Shown one piece after another: positions 9,283-19,638 of a stretch of 64,000 nt of DNA (the stretch's first letter is position 1; every line of letters starts with the position of its first letter). The position numbers were made by a program, and so were the translations under genes. Below the pieces are notes generated by a model that was given only the letters and a program-made list of their open reading frames with translations, was not told where the DNA came from and did not search any database. Source of the DNA: Berkiella sp964606325 (GTDB lineage Bacteria; Pseudomonadota; Gammaproteobacteria; Berkiellales; Berkiellaceae). The DNA lies in assembly GCA_964606325.1 (NCBI GenBank), contig CAZSGE010000010.1:16529-80528 (forward strand), read 5' to 3'.

Positions 9283-9309
9283 GACCACAAAGATATAGTC
9301 TGGTAACTT
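9281..9309 (+). promoter_or_regulatory. Extended -10 sigma-70-type promoter for the 9374 gene
   Basis: -35 TTGACC, a 17-bp spacer, and TGG-TAACTT as an extended -10. It is closely matched by the element at 10796-10824 in front of another unrecognised gene: same boxes, same spacing and conserved spacer bases. Predicted transcription starts about 58 bases before the ATG. Confidence 0.6.
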
Positions 9310-9373
9310 TCACCATACCTGATAACACCTGTTTAAGTTCTTCGATAACAGAAGCAATATAAGTGTGTAAAAA

Positions 9374-10717
9374 ATGCCTAGCCCCAAAAATATGCGAAAA
9401 GCATCAGATGCTCCAGAACCAGAATGCTTAGAAATCGATTGGAATTTCATTGAGAAAAGAAATCCAGAATTGCGTTCCTTTGTTATTAACAATTTTCGAG
9501 ATCTTTACTACGAACACTTAAAAACACCTCATTTATTTGATCAATTTAATGTTTTTAAAAATCCCGGTTTATTTTACACGATAGAAGTATACCTTATTGC
9601 CTTAATAACGGATTTCACTGCACATGGATATACTCAACAAGCCGAAGCACTTCACCAGTTTTTAGCATCTGCGAAACAAACCATCGAATCAAGTAGTAGC
9701 ACACAAGAACAAGGCTTAGCATTAAATAGCCTAGGAAATTCTTTGTTAAAAGGATTACATTTAGACGATGAACAAGATAGCAAACTTGTTGCTTTTGCCA
9801 CATCCATGCTGAGTCAAACACTAAAACACCCTGTATTGAGCGAGGACTATGATGTAAACATCTATTTACTCTATGCTCAATTAAATGAACAATGCGCTAA
9901 AACAAATTTAGCAATACTTACTAATACACATTTAGCCTCAAGCGATGAGCAAGCACTATTTAAAGAACAACTAGACAGACATTATTTTGATATTTTGAGC
10001 GAATTTTTTCCCACAACAGGATATATGGTAACTCAACACCCCGTAAATCCGAATGCTGATATTAGAGAGCAAGCCGTATTGAATTTTTTTGTCAATGCTG
10101 TTGCAAGGCTATGTCAATTTGAACGTGCCTCACAGGGACAAGATATTCATAACGCGATTTATTTACTTGGGAAAATGTATGACGCGGATAAAGATAGCGC
10201 CTCAAGAAATCACTTGTATACTAAAGTCCTAAGGCAAATTCTACAAATTCCCTCAAAAGAAGCACAAGTCGATAGCATGTTTGATGAGGTGGTAGTCAAA
10301 TTTATTTTAGGTGGTGAACCTAACAGACATTTCAAAATCCCCTTTGACTTGAGCCAATATGTGCTTAGCATCACGCAAACCCGCCAGTTTAGTCAGTCTA
10401 TTCAAACAAGACTTCACCAAGCGGAATATGAACTTCGCCAGTTAAAGATAACCCATCAAAGCTTAGAAGACAGGCTCCTGCACTGCGAAGCAGAACTTGC
10501 GCAACTCAAGTTCAACCAGTTGACTCTTGAGAATGAAGAATCAACCTCACCTGAGCTCTCTCCATCAGCATCACGGAAATTTTTGAAAAAGTTCAAACGA
10601 GAAAAAAGATCGCTCGAAGAGCCACCCGCTATGCCAAAGCTGGTATCCTTGGCAACGCGCACGTTCAGTGATAGTGAAATTGTGAAAAAGCCTCATCGAA
10701 GGAAAATGACTTCTTAG
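9374..10717 (+). CDS. Unrecognised 447-aa protein with C-terminal coiled coil and basic tail
   Basis: No family recognised. Residues 1-330 look like a soluble helical domain. A Leu/Glu/Gln-rich coiled coil follows (about 345-385), with heptad-like LHQAEYELRQL and CEAELAQLKF. The tail is strongly basic: SRKFLKKFKREKRS and KKPHRRKM, which would pass as nuclear localisation or acidic-lipid-binding signals in a eukaryotic cell. No signal peptide or membrane segment. It is transcribed from the promoter at 9281-9309. A candidate host-directed protein by inference only. Confidence 0.82.
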   Translation: MPSPKNMRKASDAPEPECLEIDWNFIEKRNPELRSFVINNFRDLYYEHLKTPHLFDQFNVFKNPGLFYTIEVYLIALITDFTAHGYTQQAEALHQFLASAKQTIESSSSTQEQGLALNSLGNSLLKGLHLDDEQDSKLVAFATSMLSQTLKHPVLSEDYDVNIYLLYAQLNEQCAKTNLAILTNTHLASSDEQALFKEQLDRHYFDILSEFFPTTGYMVTQHPVNPNADIREQAVLNFFVNAVARLCQFERASQGQDIHNAIYLLGKMYDADKDSASRNHLYTKVLRQILQIPSKEAQVDSMFDEVVVKFILGGEPNRHFKIPFDLSQYVLSITQTRQFSQSIQTRLHQAEYELRQLKITHQSLEDRLLHCEAELAQLKFNQLTLENEESTSPELSPSASRKFLKKFKREKRSLEEPPAMPKLVSLATRTFSDSEIVKKPHRRKMTS

Positions 10718-10795
10718 TATTGACAAAGCAATACCACAGAGCATACCGCAACTATCAAAAAGTTACTTAACCTTATGATTTTACTCATCTAATTA

Positions 10796-10824
10796 TTGAC
10801 GCCAAATACGTAGTGTGGTAACTT
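10796..10824 (+). promoter_or_regulatory. Extended -10 promoter for the 10917 gene
   Basis: -35 TTGACG, a 17-bp spacer, and TGG-TAACTT as an extended -10. It aligns without gaps to 9281-9309 and shares the TAGTSTGGTAACTT core. Predicted transcription starts about 85 bases before the ATG at 10917. Confidence 0.6.
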
Positions 10825-10916
10825 ACAACATAATGCAATGTGCCCCATAATATTTTTTATCAAATCGTAACGGCTAACGCCAACCTTGATTAAATAACTT
10901 GAGTAAGAGAAACAGA

Positions 10917-11402
10917 ATGTATTATTTTTATGATTATAAAATTAAAGGTTTATTGGCTTTCATCAAAGCAAAAGAGCATGCTCTGGCAATTTTAGAAAAA
11001 CAAAATGAAAATTATCGGCTATTAGCGCCCATGGTGACTGATGATAGCGATTTAACTCCAATTATTAAAACTATTACTCAGTTACGCGAATTTATTGCGT
11101 TTATGAATAGTATTGAACAAGGTAAATCATTCTCTAAACCATGTATTGATTTATGGCGTGAAGAAATGAAAGGACAACCGGTTTTTTTAGATTTTTTATC
11201 TTATTTTAAATTAAAATCACTTCAAAATGAGCCAAAAATCGCAGCGGAAAACCTTTATCGAGCCACGCTCTTAAACAATTACAAGTTAAAATTGCAACAG
11301 GCACAATCAACTGAAAATAATTCGCTCAATCAGACAATCGAAACAATCGCAAGTGAGATTGAAAACGTTCAATTTAAATTACAAAAACTTAAAGCCAACT
11401 AG
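10917..11402 (+). CDS. Unrecognised 161-aa helical protein
   Basis: No family recognised. The protein is soluble, Lys/Glu/Leu-rich and probably all helical. The last 40 residues look like a coiled coil (NYKLKLQQAQ, then IASEIENVQFKLQKLK). The ATG at 10917 is preferred. A TTG at 10899 in the same frame would add six residues but has no better ribosome site. It has the same promoter type as the 9374 gene, so the two may be co-regulated. It ends 70 bases from the convergent giant RTX-like gene. Confidence 0.72.
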   Translation: MYYFYDYKIKGLLAFIKAKEHALAILEKQNENYRLLAPMVTDDSDLTPIIKTITQLREFIAFMNSIEQGKSFSKPCIDLWREEMKGQPVFLDFLSYFKLKSLQNEPKIAAENLYRATLLNNYKLKLQQAQSTENNSLNQTIETIASEIENVQFKLQKLKAN

Positions 11403-11472
11403 AGCAAGATAATCTGAATGAATAGTGACTTCAGCTGAACGCCTACATCTGGACCTAAGGATATTCGCTTTA

Positions 11473-14400
11473 TTAACCAAATACTGGTTGTTCGATTTGC
11501 TTGATTTCAACAGCTTGTTGGACTTCTGCAGCGGGAATACATACTGTATCGATGTGAACTGCTTGAGAAGCAGATTCATAAGCAGGTTGTGAAGCGATTT
11601 CTGTAGATGGTATTAACGTCGTGGTTTCATCAATCACGTCGCCATAGTGGATAGCATCAGTAGATTTACTGATATTTAGTCCTACATCTGCTGCAACACC
11701 AGCTGAGCCATCGGCAGATTTATATTCAGCGATGCCATAGACTGTATTACCTGCATTGATATGAGGGTTATTGTCTGAGGTTAAAGCAATAGACACAATC
11801 CCCAAATCTCTTAAACTGTTATACTCACCCGCATCCGTTTTTGCATTTGTATTCTTATCTTGCCAGACACCAAATTGATTGTAGGCTTGATCATCGATGT
11901 CTAACAGCCCATTATTATTGGTATCAAATGCAATTAGCCCCTCTAAATCCGTTTTAGCATTAGGGGTATATTCGGTAAAACGAATTTGATTTATGTCCTT
12001 GTATTTTCCAGTAGATTCAGGATCATACATTAATAAACCATCTTGCGGACCTACCCAGCCTACACTTAGATTTGAACCATTGTGAAATAAATCATCAAGA
12101 GTCACACCTGAGTCATTTGAAGATAGTAAATCTACTTTATTATCACCACTCAAATCTAGCACCACGGGGGGCAAACTAGGAACATATTGGGGGCCAGCAA
12201 AAATAAAATTATCAGCACTCAGCGGTAGAATGTTGTTGATAGTTATGACTGTATCACTCTCACCTATCTCGCCATTATTAAGCGTGATGATTGTGTCTGT
12301 CACTGACGCAACAATGTTATCATTGGCAAATTGAATAAATTCACTTGCGTCGATAATATTGTTTAAATTTGTATCATATAAATCCAAGAAAGATGAAAAA
12401 TGTCTAAGATCTACAACATCGTCAACTTCGCTAAAATCTTCTATAATGTCATTCCCATCACCTGGGGTAAATACAAACTTGTCTTTTCCGATACCGCCAT
12501 TTAAAGTATCATCTTCCTTACCGCCAACAAGGATATCGTCACCTTCGTTACCGTATAAAGCATCAGCTCCTATTCCGCCGATAAGAATATCACGGTGTAA
12601 ACCACCTTGTAGGGTGTTCTCACTTATATTCTGATTGTCAGCGATAATAACGAGGTTATCAAGGTTATCTGAATTTTCATAACTCTCAATATAAATCATA
12701 CTTCCATGGGTAAAATCTGAATCTGATGCCACAAAACGACTGCCATTAAAATCAAATACAGGAATTTCCGTCAGTGCGTCTGTTCCTTCATTATGATTGA
12801 AATTTGATATGTCTTTAATAATAAGGTTTTGCAACGAACCTGAAAATTCATAATCATAAATATTGTTAGCATACATTGCTATGGTATTAAGATTAGGTTG
12901 CGACATCATAACGTCATTACCTGCGCCACCGATAAATATGACCCCTCTTGCACTATTGTTTTCAAATATATCAGCGCCATCAGTGCCGAATAAAGTTATG
13001 TTATTCGGTGTTGTCTCATCTAATATGATGTTAGAAGCCTCAAGCAGAATATCCCCTGAAGCAAGGCTCATAATATCTGATTCAAATTTACCAAAACGCG
13101 TATTACCGAAGGTGAAATTATAGATGTCCAGCAATTCATCTTGCCCCTCATCCATAAAGGTACGTTCACCAATATAATTTACTATAAGAGTGGCACCGTT
13201 CAATATTTCAAAATTAGCCAAGTTGTGCGCATAAGCTGCGATGGTACTCATGGAAGATATGCTACCAAAAAGTTTATCATTACCCTCGGCACCAATAAGC
13301 ACGTTGGGGCCATAAAACGCATCATCTCTAAGCATATCATTTCCTTCTTGACCTAAAATAGTCACATTAACAAAGTCTGCTACCGTAATATCATCACCTG
13401 TTGATATGCCTATTACAAGTTGATAATCTTCACTCACATTTAGATTAGAAATCGATTCATAAAATTGACCCGCAAAATTAAGTTGAGGAACATTGTTTAA
13501 AGCATCAAAACCTTCATAAATATATGCATCCTTCAATAAATGCACTACGTCATACTTATTTCCCATTAAATTTTCAATACGATAAGCGGCGGGCAAATAG
13601 CTGTATCCTGCGATTGTTGAAATGCCATTTCCTTCTAATATGTCATCACCTTCACGACCGATTAATAGATTGTTTGCACCACCAGTAACATCACTAAGGG
13701 TGTCATTGCCGCGACTAGCGATAATTGCCACATTTGAATATAGATCAGTTGTAATTGACTGACTGAAACTTCCGATAGCACTCACCACTATTTGGTTATC
13801 ATCATCTGCGAAATTTGAATCAAATCTAAAAGATGAATACAATAATTCACCAAATTGGTAGTTGTTGATGCTTTCAGCGCTATCAACACCTGTATTTGCG
13901 AATAGATCACCAGATGAATTGGCAATCAGGATGTTCATCCCATTTGAATATATCGAATAAGTTGTAAGATCATTTACAAAACCCGCAGTTGTGTTGATGC
14001 CGTTACCAATCAATACATCATTACCACCCAATCCAATCAAAATACCATTGTAGCCCTTACTGTCATTAAGGGTATCGTTACCTTGATTTCCAAATAATAC
14101 CACCCCTTTATAACCATCAATATTCTCAATGTAACTACTCAACGGCGATGACAAAACCACAACTTGGTTATCTTGTGTTATAGTACCATTATTAAATACA
14201 ACGGAATTGAATTGTTGGCTACCAAAATTAAGTCTGTTAATGCCAATGAGGGTATCCGCGCCTTCATCCTGCGAATAATTGCTACCGATATATCTGATCT
14301 CATAATTAGAAAAATCAACCTCACTCAAGATATAATTAACGATATGAAATGCATAAGCTGCGGTCGTATCTGTAACATTCCCAAACAAAACATCATTGCC

Positions 14401-17400
14401 GCCATGGCCAACCAGTATATTGTTTTTACCCCCAACTGCGGTATCGGTTAATTCATTATCGAGGCGATTCCCGACAAGTGCGACATTACTTAGCCCCATC
14501 GTATCTGCATCAACGCTAGCTAATAGCATTAAAGTATTACTTGCACTTGCCTGCGATCCACTTGTTTGAAGTGTGTGATAAAGGTGATTCGCAAAGAAAA
14601 GGTTTTTAACTTGAGATAAAGTATCTTTACCTTCTGAATATTGCCTGCGCTTGCTCATTTGTTCAATAACAAGCGAGGCACCCTCTTCTTTTATGCTAAA
14701 CTCACCCACATGAAACGCATAAGCAACTGTAGTATCAATATTATTACCAACAATTTCATCATTCCCACCAGCGCCAATCACCAAATTATGTAACCCTGTA
14801 TCAGACAAGGCATTATTTTCATCATTACCCATTAACACACTAAATTGCATTTGTTGCGTCTCTAAGGGCGAATTAGAGGCAGCGATGATCAATTGATTAT
14901 TTTGCTCCGCTATATTTGATACTGTATTTACAGATTCAATATGATATTGCCCAAAATCGAATTTACTGATTTGCGAGGAAACTGTATCTTTTCCCTCATC
15001 ATAAAGAGGTGTTCCAGGATTAATCATTTCTATGAAGTAACTAGCCCCATCAAGTGATATACGATAAAGCGCCGGATTAAATGCATAACCAACTGTTGTT
15101 TTGTCCCCAGCTTCTATAAAATCATTACCTTCTCCACCAACGACAGTATTGTAATGATTGTTCAATATATCAATATAGTTGTCATCACCATCTTGCAGCA
15201 TTAACGCCATATTTTGAGCATCATTGGTGATATCTATTAAAGCGTCATTATTGAATATATCAATAAAAATTCTTGTGTCCGCATAATCCTGAGTACCGAG
15301 AACACTATCGTTAAACATACTAGAAGCAAATATATATCTATCTATTCCTTCTAGGGTATCAACACCTTCATTATAGGTAAAATTCGTTCCAATATGTGTA
15401 ATTTCCATTGAATCTACAATTGGATTAAATAAGTAATTATTAATGTTAAAATGGTAACCCGCTACAACTTCGTCTGTTACATTTGCATCTCTCAGCGTGT
15501 CATTGTCTTCCCCGCCAACTAAAATGGTTAGTTTTTCACGTGGTGTACCAAGCGAGTATGAGTCAATTAAGGTATCGTCGCCCGACAACCCTTCCATTAA
15601 TACACCTACTTTATTTACGGCTGTAAGGGTACTAGAAAGATCAGCATCATCCATCAATAGTTGATAATCTTCTTGTGCTTCAAAACCAATATGTAGCTTG
15701 TATTGGTAGTTATTAAAAGTAATATTACTCATCTCATACAAACTGTCTGTGCCTTCATCATATCTCACCGTATTAACGATAGATTCAATTGAACCACTAT
15801 TACTAATGTTAGAGAAGTTAATAAAATAGTTGAGCGGTGTAAACGCATAACTCGCTATAGTAGTGCTGTTTCCATACAGTTCATCATCACCTTCAGCGCC
15901 AACAAACGTTGCATTTACTGATGAATAAGCATAAATCGTGTCGTTACCCAGCCCGGCAAGCACGGCCACATTAGTAGTGTAATCGGCATTGATAGTGCTA
16001 TCTCCGATAATATTGAAAAAATCAGGAGGAAGATACTGCCCAGCATCAATAAATATGCCATTGCTTTCTATATCAAAGTAGACTTGCCTTTCATAGATAC
16101 CGACCTCATAATCGATTACAAATTCCTGATATACCTGATTTTCAAATTGGAATTTCGTGATACCCTCAAGTGTGTCAACCCCTTCTTTGTAAACTGTGCC
16201 ATTATTAACATCAACATAGGATACACCTATAATATTTGGATAATCATAAAATAATCTATAACTGCCGATGTTATAGGCGTATCCCGCTGTTGTATCCACC
16301 CCATTTCCGAAAAGAGTATCATTCCCAACACCACCTCTAAGATGATCAGAACCCGCACCACCATGAATTAAATCATTAAAACTACCACCGATTACGGTAT
16401 CGTCACCTGTTCCTGCATAGAATACTTGATTTGGATCCCAGTCTACTGTGGTCCCAAGAATCGGTGTGGCTGGCGCATCTGGCAAAGTGACAATATCATT
16501 ACCAGCCAATGCATTATAAATATCAACTCCAACATTTTCATTGATGTAAGCTTGTTGCAGTGTTGTTAATGCATTAAAGTTAACAATATTCTGTGTGTTA
16601 TCGAATAGAGGCACAGATCCAAATTGTATTATCTCAAATTTGCTAACATGATAGTTAAAGGCATCTCCATTAAGAAAAAAACTAACATCTGCACCAGTTT
16701 GAATATCACCAACAAGAGAGAGGCCAGTTATAAAACCATCATTTAGGGCCTGTGTTAAACTTGATATATCAAGCACATCTGCTGTCGATTGAGTAGCTTC
16801 GATATACTCAATTCCAGAAAACGTTAAATCTGATGGGTGAATATCTACGATAATCGTAACATTTCCTGAAATATTGTAGGCGAAAGTCGCTGTGATTGGA
16901 TCCTGCGTTGGTGCTAGATTGTTAAAAAATGTTGCTGTATCTGTGAGACTTGCTGAGCCAATGAAACGCTCAAATTCAGAAAAATAATTGAAAGCATCAT
17001 CATAGGGATCATTTTGCACTTCAAAAACGCTGTCTACGAAATTAAAATCAAATCCAACCAAAGTGCTACTACCAGAAAAGTCGAGTGTATCAAAGCCACC
17101 TCCGCCTAAAAACTCATTAAATGCAAAGGTAACGGTGCCTGCGTCTCCTAGAATACCAAGGTTGTCAACGCTAACACCCAAGCCTGGTATGAGATTAATT
17201 TTAACAGTATCATCAGCTGAACCTAATTCAACTAGGTTAAACTCACCGACAAGGCTTCCGCCCGCTCCTTGATCTGCCACCCAATTTTGGGCCGTGCCGG
17301 CATCGCCTCCCTGAAGCGTTAGAGTAATGAGCGTATCTGAAGTGTGCGCACCATAAAGCCTATTCCAAGTGAGAATAGCATCACCACCACGATTATTATC

Positions 17401-19638
17401 ACTATAGATTGAATCGCCGGCATATCCGCCTTGCGATATAAGTTCAATATGCTCAACTGCTCTCAGTTCATTTGAATCGATTTCAGCTATACCGCCCATG
17501 TGACCATAGGTAGAGTCATTGCCTGAGCCGCCCACAGCCTTAACAAAAATATTCTTATTTTCATCTTCATTGGTTACATTCCCAACAATATGTGCGCTTC
17601 CTCCTTGCGCAGCGCTGCTCACCTCGTCACCTATGCCCGTGTTTCCGCCGTAAGCTTCAATTTCAATTAACGCATTTTCATTAAAAGTATTATTAGATAC
17701 CGTGCTATTACCGCCTGAAGTAATTGAAACACCATCACCACTTGCGCCACCATAAGCTTTTAATACAACACTTTGATATCCCATTAAATTCAGGTTTTGA
17801 TCAATAAGTGCCTTACCGCCGACACCCGTGATAGGAGCATTGGTAAGTGTGCTTCCACCCTTACCACCTGTAGCGATGAGTAATACCGTGTTACCTTCAA
17901 GGTTATTATTTTTTGAAACTTCAGCATCTCCCCCCTCTCCTGCAAAACCAAGCTTACTTAAGCCACCTTCGCCGCCTAAAGCTTTAAGCGTAATCTCATT
18001 GGTACCTTTAGTGATGGTATTACTTGAAACAACCGCACTGCCCGCATCACCATTATAGAGATCATTGAAGGGATCGTTTGATGTGATTAGCGTTTCTGCA
18101 CCACCTGCACCTCCCTGAGCATAAAAAAGAACTGTATCATTGAAGATGAATGAGTCATCGACTATAACATGATTTTTTGTAACAACGGCATTGCCGCCCA
18201 GTCGCGAAATAGCTTCAGCTGGGACTTCATTCATCGTGTCATCGTTATTTCCATCCCCACCATAAGCACTAATGGTCAACTTATCATTACCCATATGCCC
18301 ATCTAAAGTGTAACTACTGACAATGATAGATTCTCCGGCAGCCGAGGGAACAAAATTTAGCTCAGCGTCTATTGAAAAATTATACCCATTGTCGCCATAA
18401 AACTTTACACTTAAATCATCGTCATAATCGCTGCCGATGATGCCTTCAAGTTCAGAGAATGTATCGATAAATGCGCCGACTGAACCAATGTTTGTGTACC
18501 CAATATTTGCTTCAACACTTCCCCATAATATATTTGATGTATAGCTGACGAAATCATAACCTGCGCCACCAACGATGTTATCATCACCATCTCCGCCATC
18601 GATAATATCATCTAAGCCCTGCCCGGTTATCGAGTCGTTACCAGGGCCTGCGTTAAATACTTCTAAAGGATCATAGCTAACCGTTGTTCCAGGTATAATT
18701 TCCTCATTGGTCAGAATAACGATATCATCACCATTTAAGGCGTTATAGAGATCCTCTCCCTTATTCACTGCTGCGATTTGATCAACTGTAAGGTTACTAA
18801 AGTCAACTGCATCGCTACCGTTGCTAAACAAACCTTCATATATGTCAGTAACTGTGATTGTTAGACTTTGAACATTACTTAAACCGGTACCGTTTTTATC
18901 TGTAACAGTGACGAGAATGTTATATACATTATTGCTACCAACATCATGTGGGTTTTCATAATTGGGTGATGATTTAAAGAATATGTATCCTGTGTTCATG
19001 TCGATACTTAAGAGATCAGCATCAACACCACTCAGACTATATTTTAAGCCGCTCCCTTCTGTCTCTCCTTCTGCATCAGTTGCGTTCACATCAAGTACAA
19101 CACTAAAACTGTTTTCTTCAATACTGATGTTCGCGGGAAGGTTAGTGATTGTTGGTGGCTGATTGACAGGAACTGGTATGTCGGGTATGGCAGGCAAAAC
19201 TATTTTATTTGGAATAAACTCTATGAATGGAATATAGATTCCCGATTTAAATGTAATTCTTTCAACGGTTGAGGCATTTCTTTCAATAGATTGAACATTT
19301 TCAACCAAATAGTTGTTGTTTACATTAACAATAACTGGCGATGCAAATCCACTGCTTAGTTCACCTGTTCCTTCAGATGCCGTTTCTATTTTTTCAATTT
19401 TTGTTCTTTCGTTCTCATCATCGATTGCATTTGCATCGCTTTGATTGTTATCAGTATTTTGCTTAGTAACTTCAGAACTTTCCAAGGGAACATTTTGCGC
19501 ATTGATATCTTGACTTTGCTTTTTATTAGCTTCTTCTTTTGACAAACCAGAATCATCATCATTTACTAATGCGAATAAACTTTGTAATTCTTTAATGGCT
19601 TCTAAGAGATTTTGTATAAGCAATTTAACATCACTCAT
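11473..19638 (-). CDS. Giant RTX-like secreted protein (about 2720 aa)
   Basis: Order of parts (residues counted from 19638): an N-terminal helical, acidic segment (1-150); a cadherin-like domain beginning PPTITNLPANISIEEN (about 160-270); a first RTX run (GPGNDSITGQGLDD, about 330-370); a Gly/Asn-rich region, probably a beta-helix (about 470-860); a second RTX run near 1080; ten divergent modules of about 125 aa to about 2330; a classical RTX run (GNEGDDILVGGKEDDTLNGG); and a C-terminal domain with VLDLSGDNKVDLL, GWVGPQDGLL and FDTNNNGLLDIDD, shared with the 48320-50110 protein. RTX repeats bind calcium and usually mark type I secretion; no exporter is encoded here. ATG at 19638 follows GGTGG; a TTG at 19656 is less likely. 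Confidence 0.9.
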   Translation of the reverse strand: MSDVKLLIQNLLEAIKELQSLFALVNDDDSGLSKEEANKKQSQDINAQNVPLESSEVTKQNTDNNQSDANAIDDENERTKIEKIETASEGTGELSSGFASPVIVNVNNNYLVENVQSIERNASTVERITFKSGIYIPFIEFIPNKIVLPAIPDIPVPVNQPPTITNLPANISIEENSFSVVLDVNATDAEGETEGSGLKYSLSGVDADLLSIDMNTGYIFFKSSPNYENPHDVGSNNVYNILVTVTDKNGTGLSNVQSLTITVTDIYEGLFSNGSDAVDFSNLTVDQIAAVNKGEDLYNALNGDDIVILTNEEIIPGTTVSYDPLEVFNAGPGNDSITGQGLDDIIDGGDGDDNIVGGAGYDFVSYTSNILWGSVEANIGYTNIGSVGAFIDTFSELEGIIGSDYDDDLSVKFYGDNGYNFSIDAELNFVPSAAGESIIVSSYTLDGHMGNDKLTISAYGGDGNNDDTMNEVPAEAISRLGGNAVVTKNHVIVDDSFIFNDTVLFYAQGGAGGAETLITSNDPFNDLYNGDAGSAVVSSNTITKGTNEITLKALGGEGGLSKLGFAGEGGDAEVSKNNNLEGNTVLLIATGGKGGSTLTNAPITGVGGKALIDQNLNLMGYQSVVLKAYGGASGDGVSITSGGNSTVSNNTFNENALIEIEAYGGNTGIGDEVSSAAQGGSAHIVGNVTNEDENKNIFVKAVGGSGNDSTYGHMGGIAEIDSNELRAVEHIELISQGGYAGDSIYSDNNRGGDAILTWNRLYGAHTSDTLITLTLQGGDAGTAQNWVADQGAGGSLVGEFNLVELGSADDTVKINLIPGLGVSVDNLGILGDAGTVTFAFNEFLGGGGFDTLDFSGSSTLVGFDFNFVDSVFEVQNDPYDDAFNYFSEFERFIGSASLTDTATFFNNLAPTQDPITATFAYNISGNVTIIVDIHPSDLTFSGIEYIEATQSTADVLDISSLTQALNDGFITGLSLVGDIQTGADVSFFLNGDAFNYHVSKFEIIQFGSVPLFDNTQNIVNFNALTTLQQAYINENVGVDIYNALAGNDIVTLPDAPATPILGTTVDWDPNQVFYAGTGDDTVIGGSFNDLIHGGAGSDHLRGGVGNDTLFGNGVDTTAGYAYNIGSYRLFYDYPNIIGVSYVDVNNGTVYKEGVDTLEGITKFQFENQVYQEFVIDYEVGIYERQVYFDIESNGIFIDAGQYLPPDFFNIIGDSTINADYTTNVAVLAGLGNDTIYAYSSVNATFVGAEGDDELYGNSTTIASYAFTPLNYFINFSNISNSGSIESIVNTVRYDEGTDSLYEMSNITFNNYQYKLHIGFEAQEDYQLLMDDADLSSTLTAVNKVGVLMEGLSGDDTLIDSYSLGTPREKLTILVGGEDNDTLRDANVTDEVVAGYHFNINNYLFNPIVDSMEITHIGTNFTYNEGVDTLEGIDRYIFASSMFNDSVLGTQDYADTRIFIDIFNNDALIDITNDAQNMALMLQDGDDNYIDILNNHYNTVVGGEGNDFIEAGDKTTVGYAFNPALYRISLDGASYFIEMINPGTPLYDEGKDTVSSQISKFDFGQYHIESVNTVSNIAEQNNQLIIAASNSPLETQQMQFSVLMGNDENNALSDTGLHNLVIGAGGNDEIVGNNIDTTVAYAFHVGEFSIKEEGASLVIEQMSKRRQYSEGKDTLSQVKNLFFANHLYHTLQTSGSQASASNTLMLLASVDADTMGLSNVALVGNRLDNELTDTAVGGKNNILVGHGGNDVLFGNVTDTTAAYAFHIVNYILSEVDFSNYEIRYIGSNYSQDEGADTLIGINRLNFGSQQFNSVVFNNGTITQDNQVVVLSSPLSSYIENIDGYKGVVLFGNQGNDTLNDSKGYNGILIGLGGNDVLIGNGINTTAGFVNDLTTYSIYSNGMNILIANSSGDLFANTGVDSAESINNYQFGELLYSSFRFDSNFADDDNQIVVSAIGSFSQSITTDLYSNVAIIASRGNDTLSDVTGGANNLLIGREGDDILEGNGISTIAGYSYLPAAYRIENLMGNKYDVVHLLKDAYIYEGFDALNNVPQLNFAGQFYESISNLNVSEDYQLVIGISTGDDITVADFVNVTILGQEGNDMLRDDAFYGPNVLIGAEGNDKLFGSISSMSTIAAYAHNLANFEILNGATLIVNYIGERTFMDEGQDELLDIYNFTFGNTRFGKFESDIMSLASGDILLEASNIILDETTPNNITLFGTDGADIFENNSARGVIFIGGAGNDVMMSQPNLNTIAMYANNIYDYEFSGSLQNLIIKDISNFNHNEGTDALTEIPVFDFNGSRFVASDSDFTHGSMIYIESYENSDNLDNLVIIADNQNISENTLQGGLHRDILIGGIGADALYGNEGDDILVGGKEDDTLNGGIGKDKFVFTPGDGNDIIEDFSEVDDVVDLRHFSSFLDLYDTNLNNIIDASEFIQFANDNIVASVTDTIITLNNGEIGESDTVITINNILPLSADNFIFAGPQYVPSLPPVVLDLSGDNKVDLLSSNDSGVTLDDLFHNGSNLSVGWVGPQDGLLMYDPESTGKYKDINQIRFTEYTPNAKTDLEGLIAFDTNNNGLLDIDDQAYNQFGVWQDKNTNAKTDAGEYNSLRDLGIVSIALTSDNNPHINAGNTVYGIAEYKSADGSAGVAADVGLNISKSTDAIHYGDVIDETTTLIPSTEIASQPAYESASQAVHIDTVCIPAAEVQQAVEIKQIEQPVFG
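12640..16340 (-). repeat. Ten tandem protein modules of about 125 codons inside the RTX-like gene
   Basis: Each module runs: a degenerate RTX turn (G-x-x-G-N-D-x-L-x-G), a T-x-A-x-YAF-type strand ending Y-x-I, E-G-x-D-T-L-x-x-I-x-x-x-x-F, and a hydrophobic strand before the next G-N-D. YAF-type strands fall near nt 16290, 15860, 15460, 15085, 14720, 14360, 13985, 13600, 13230 and 12880. Copies have diverged at both DNA and protein level, so the array is old rather than freshly amplified. Confidence 0.75.

Noticed and set aside
12640..16340. Regular spacing of about 375 bases, checked as a possible CRISPR or satellite array
   Set aside because: The period is far too long for CRISPR and the similarity is at protein level with diverged DNA; explained by protein modules.
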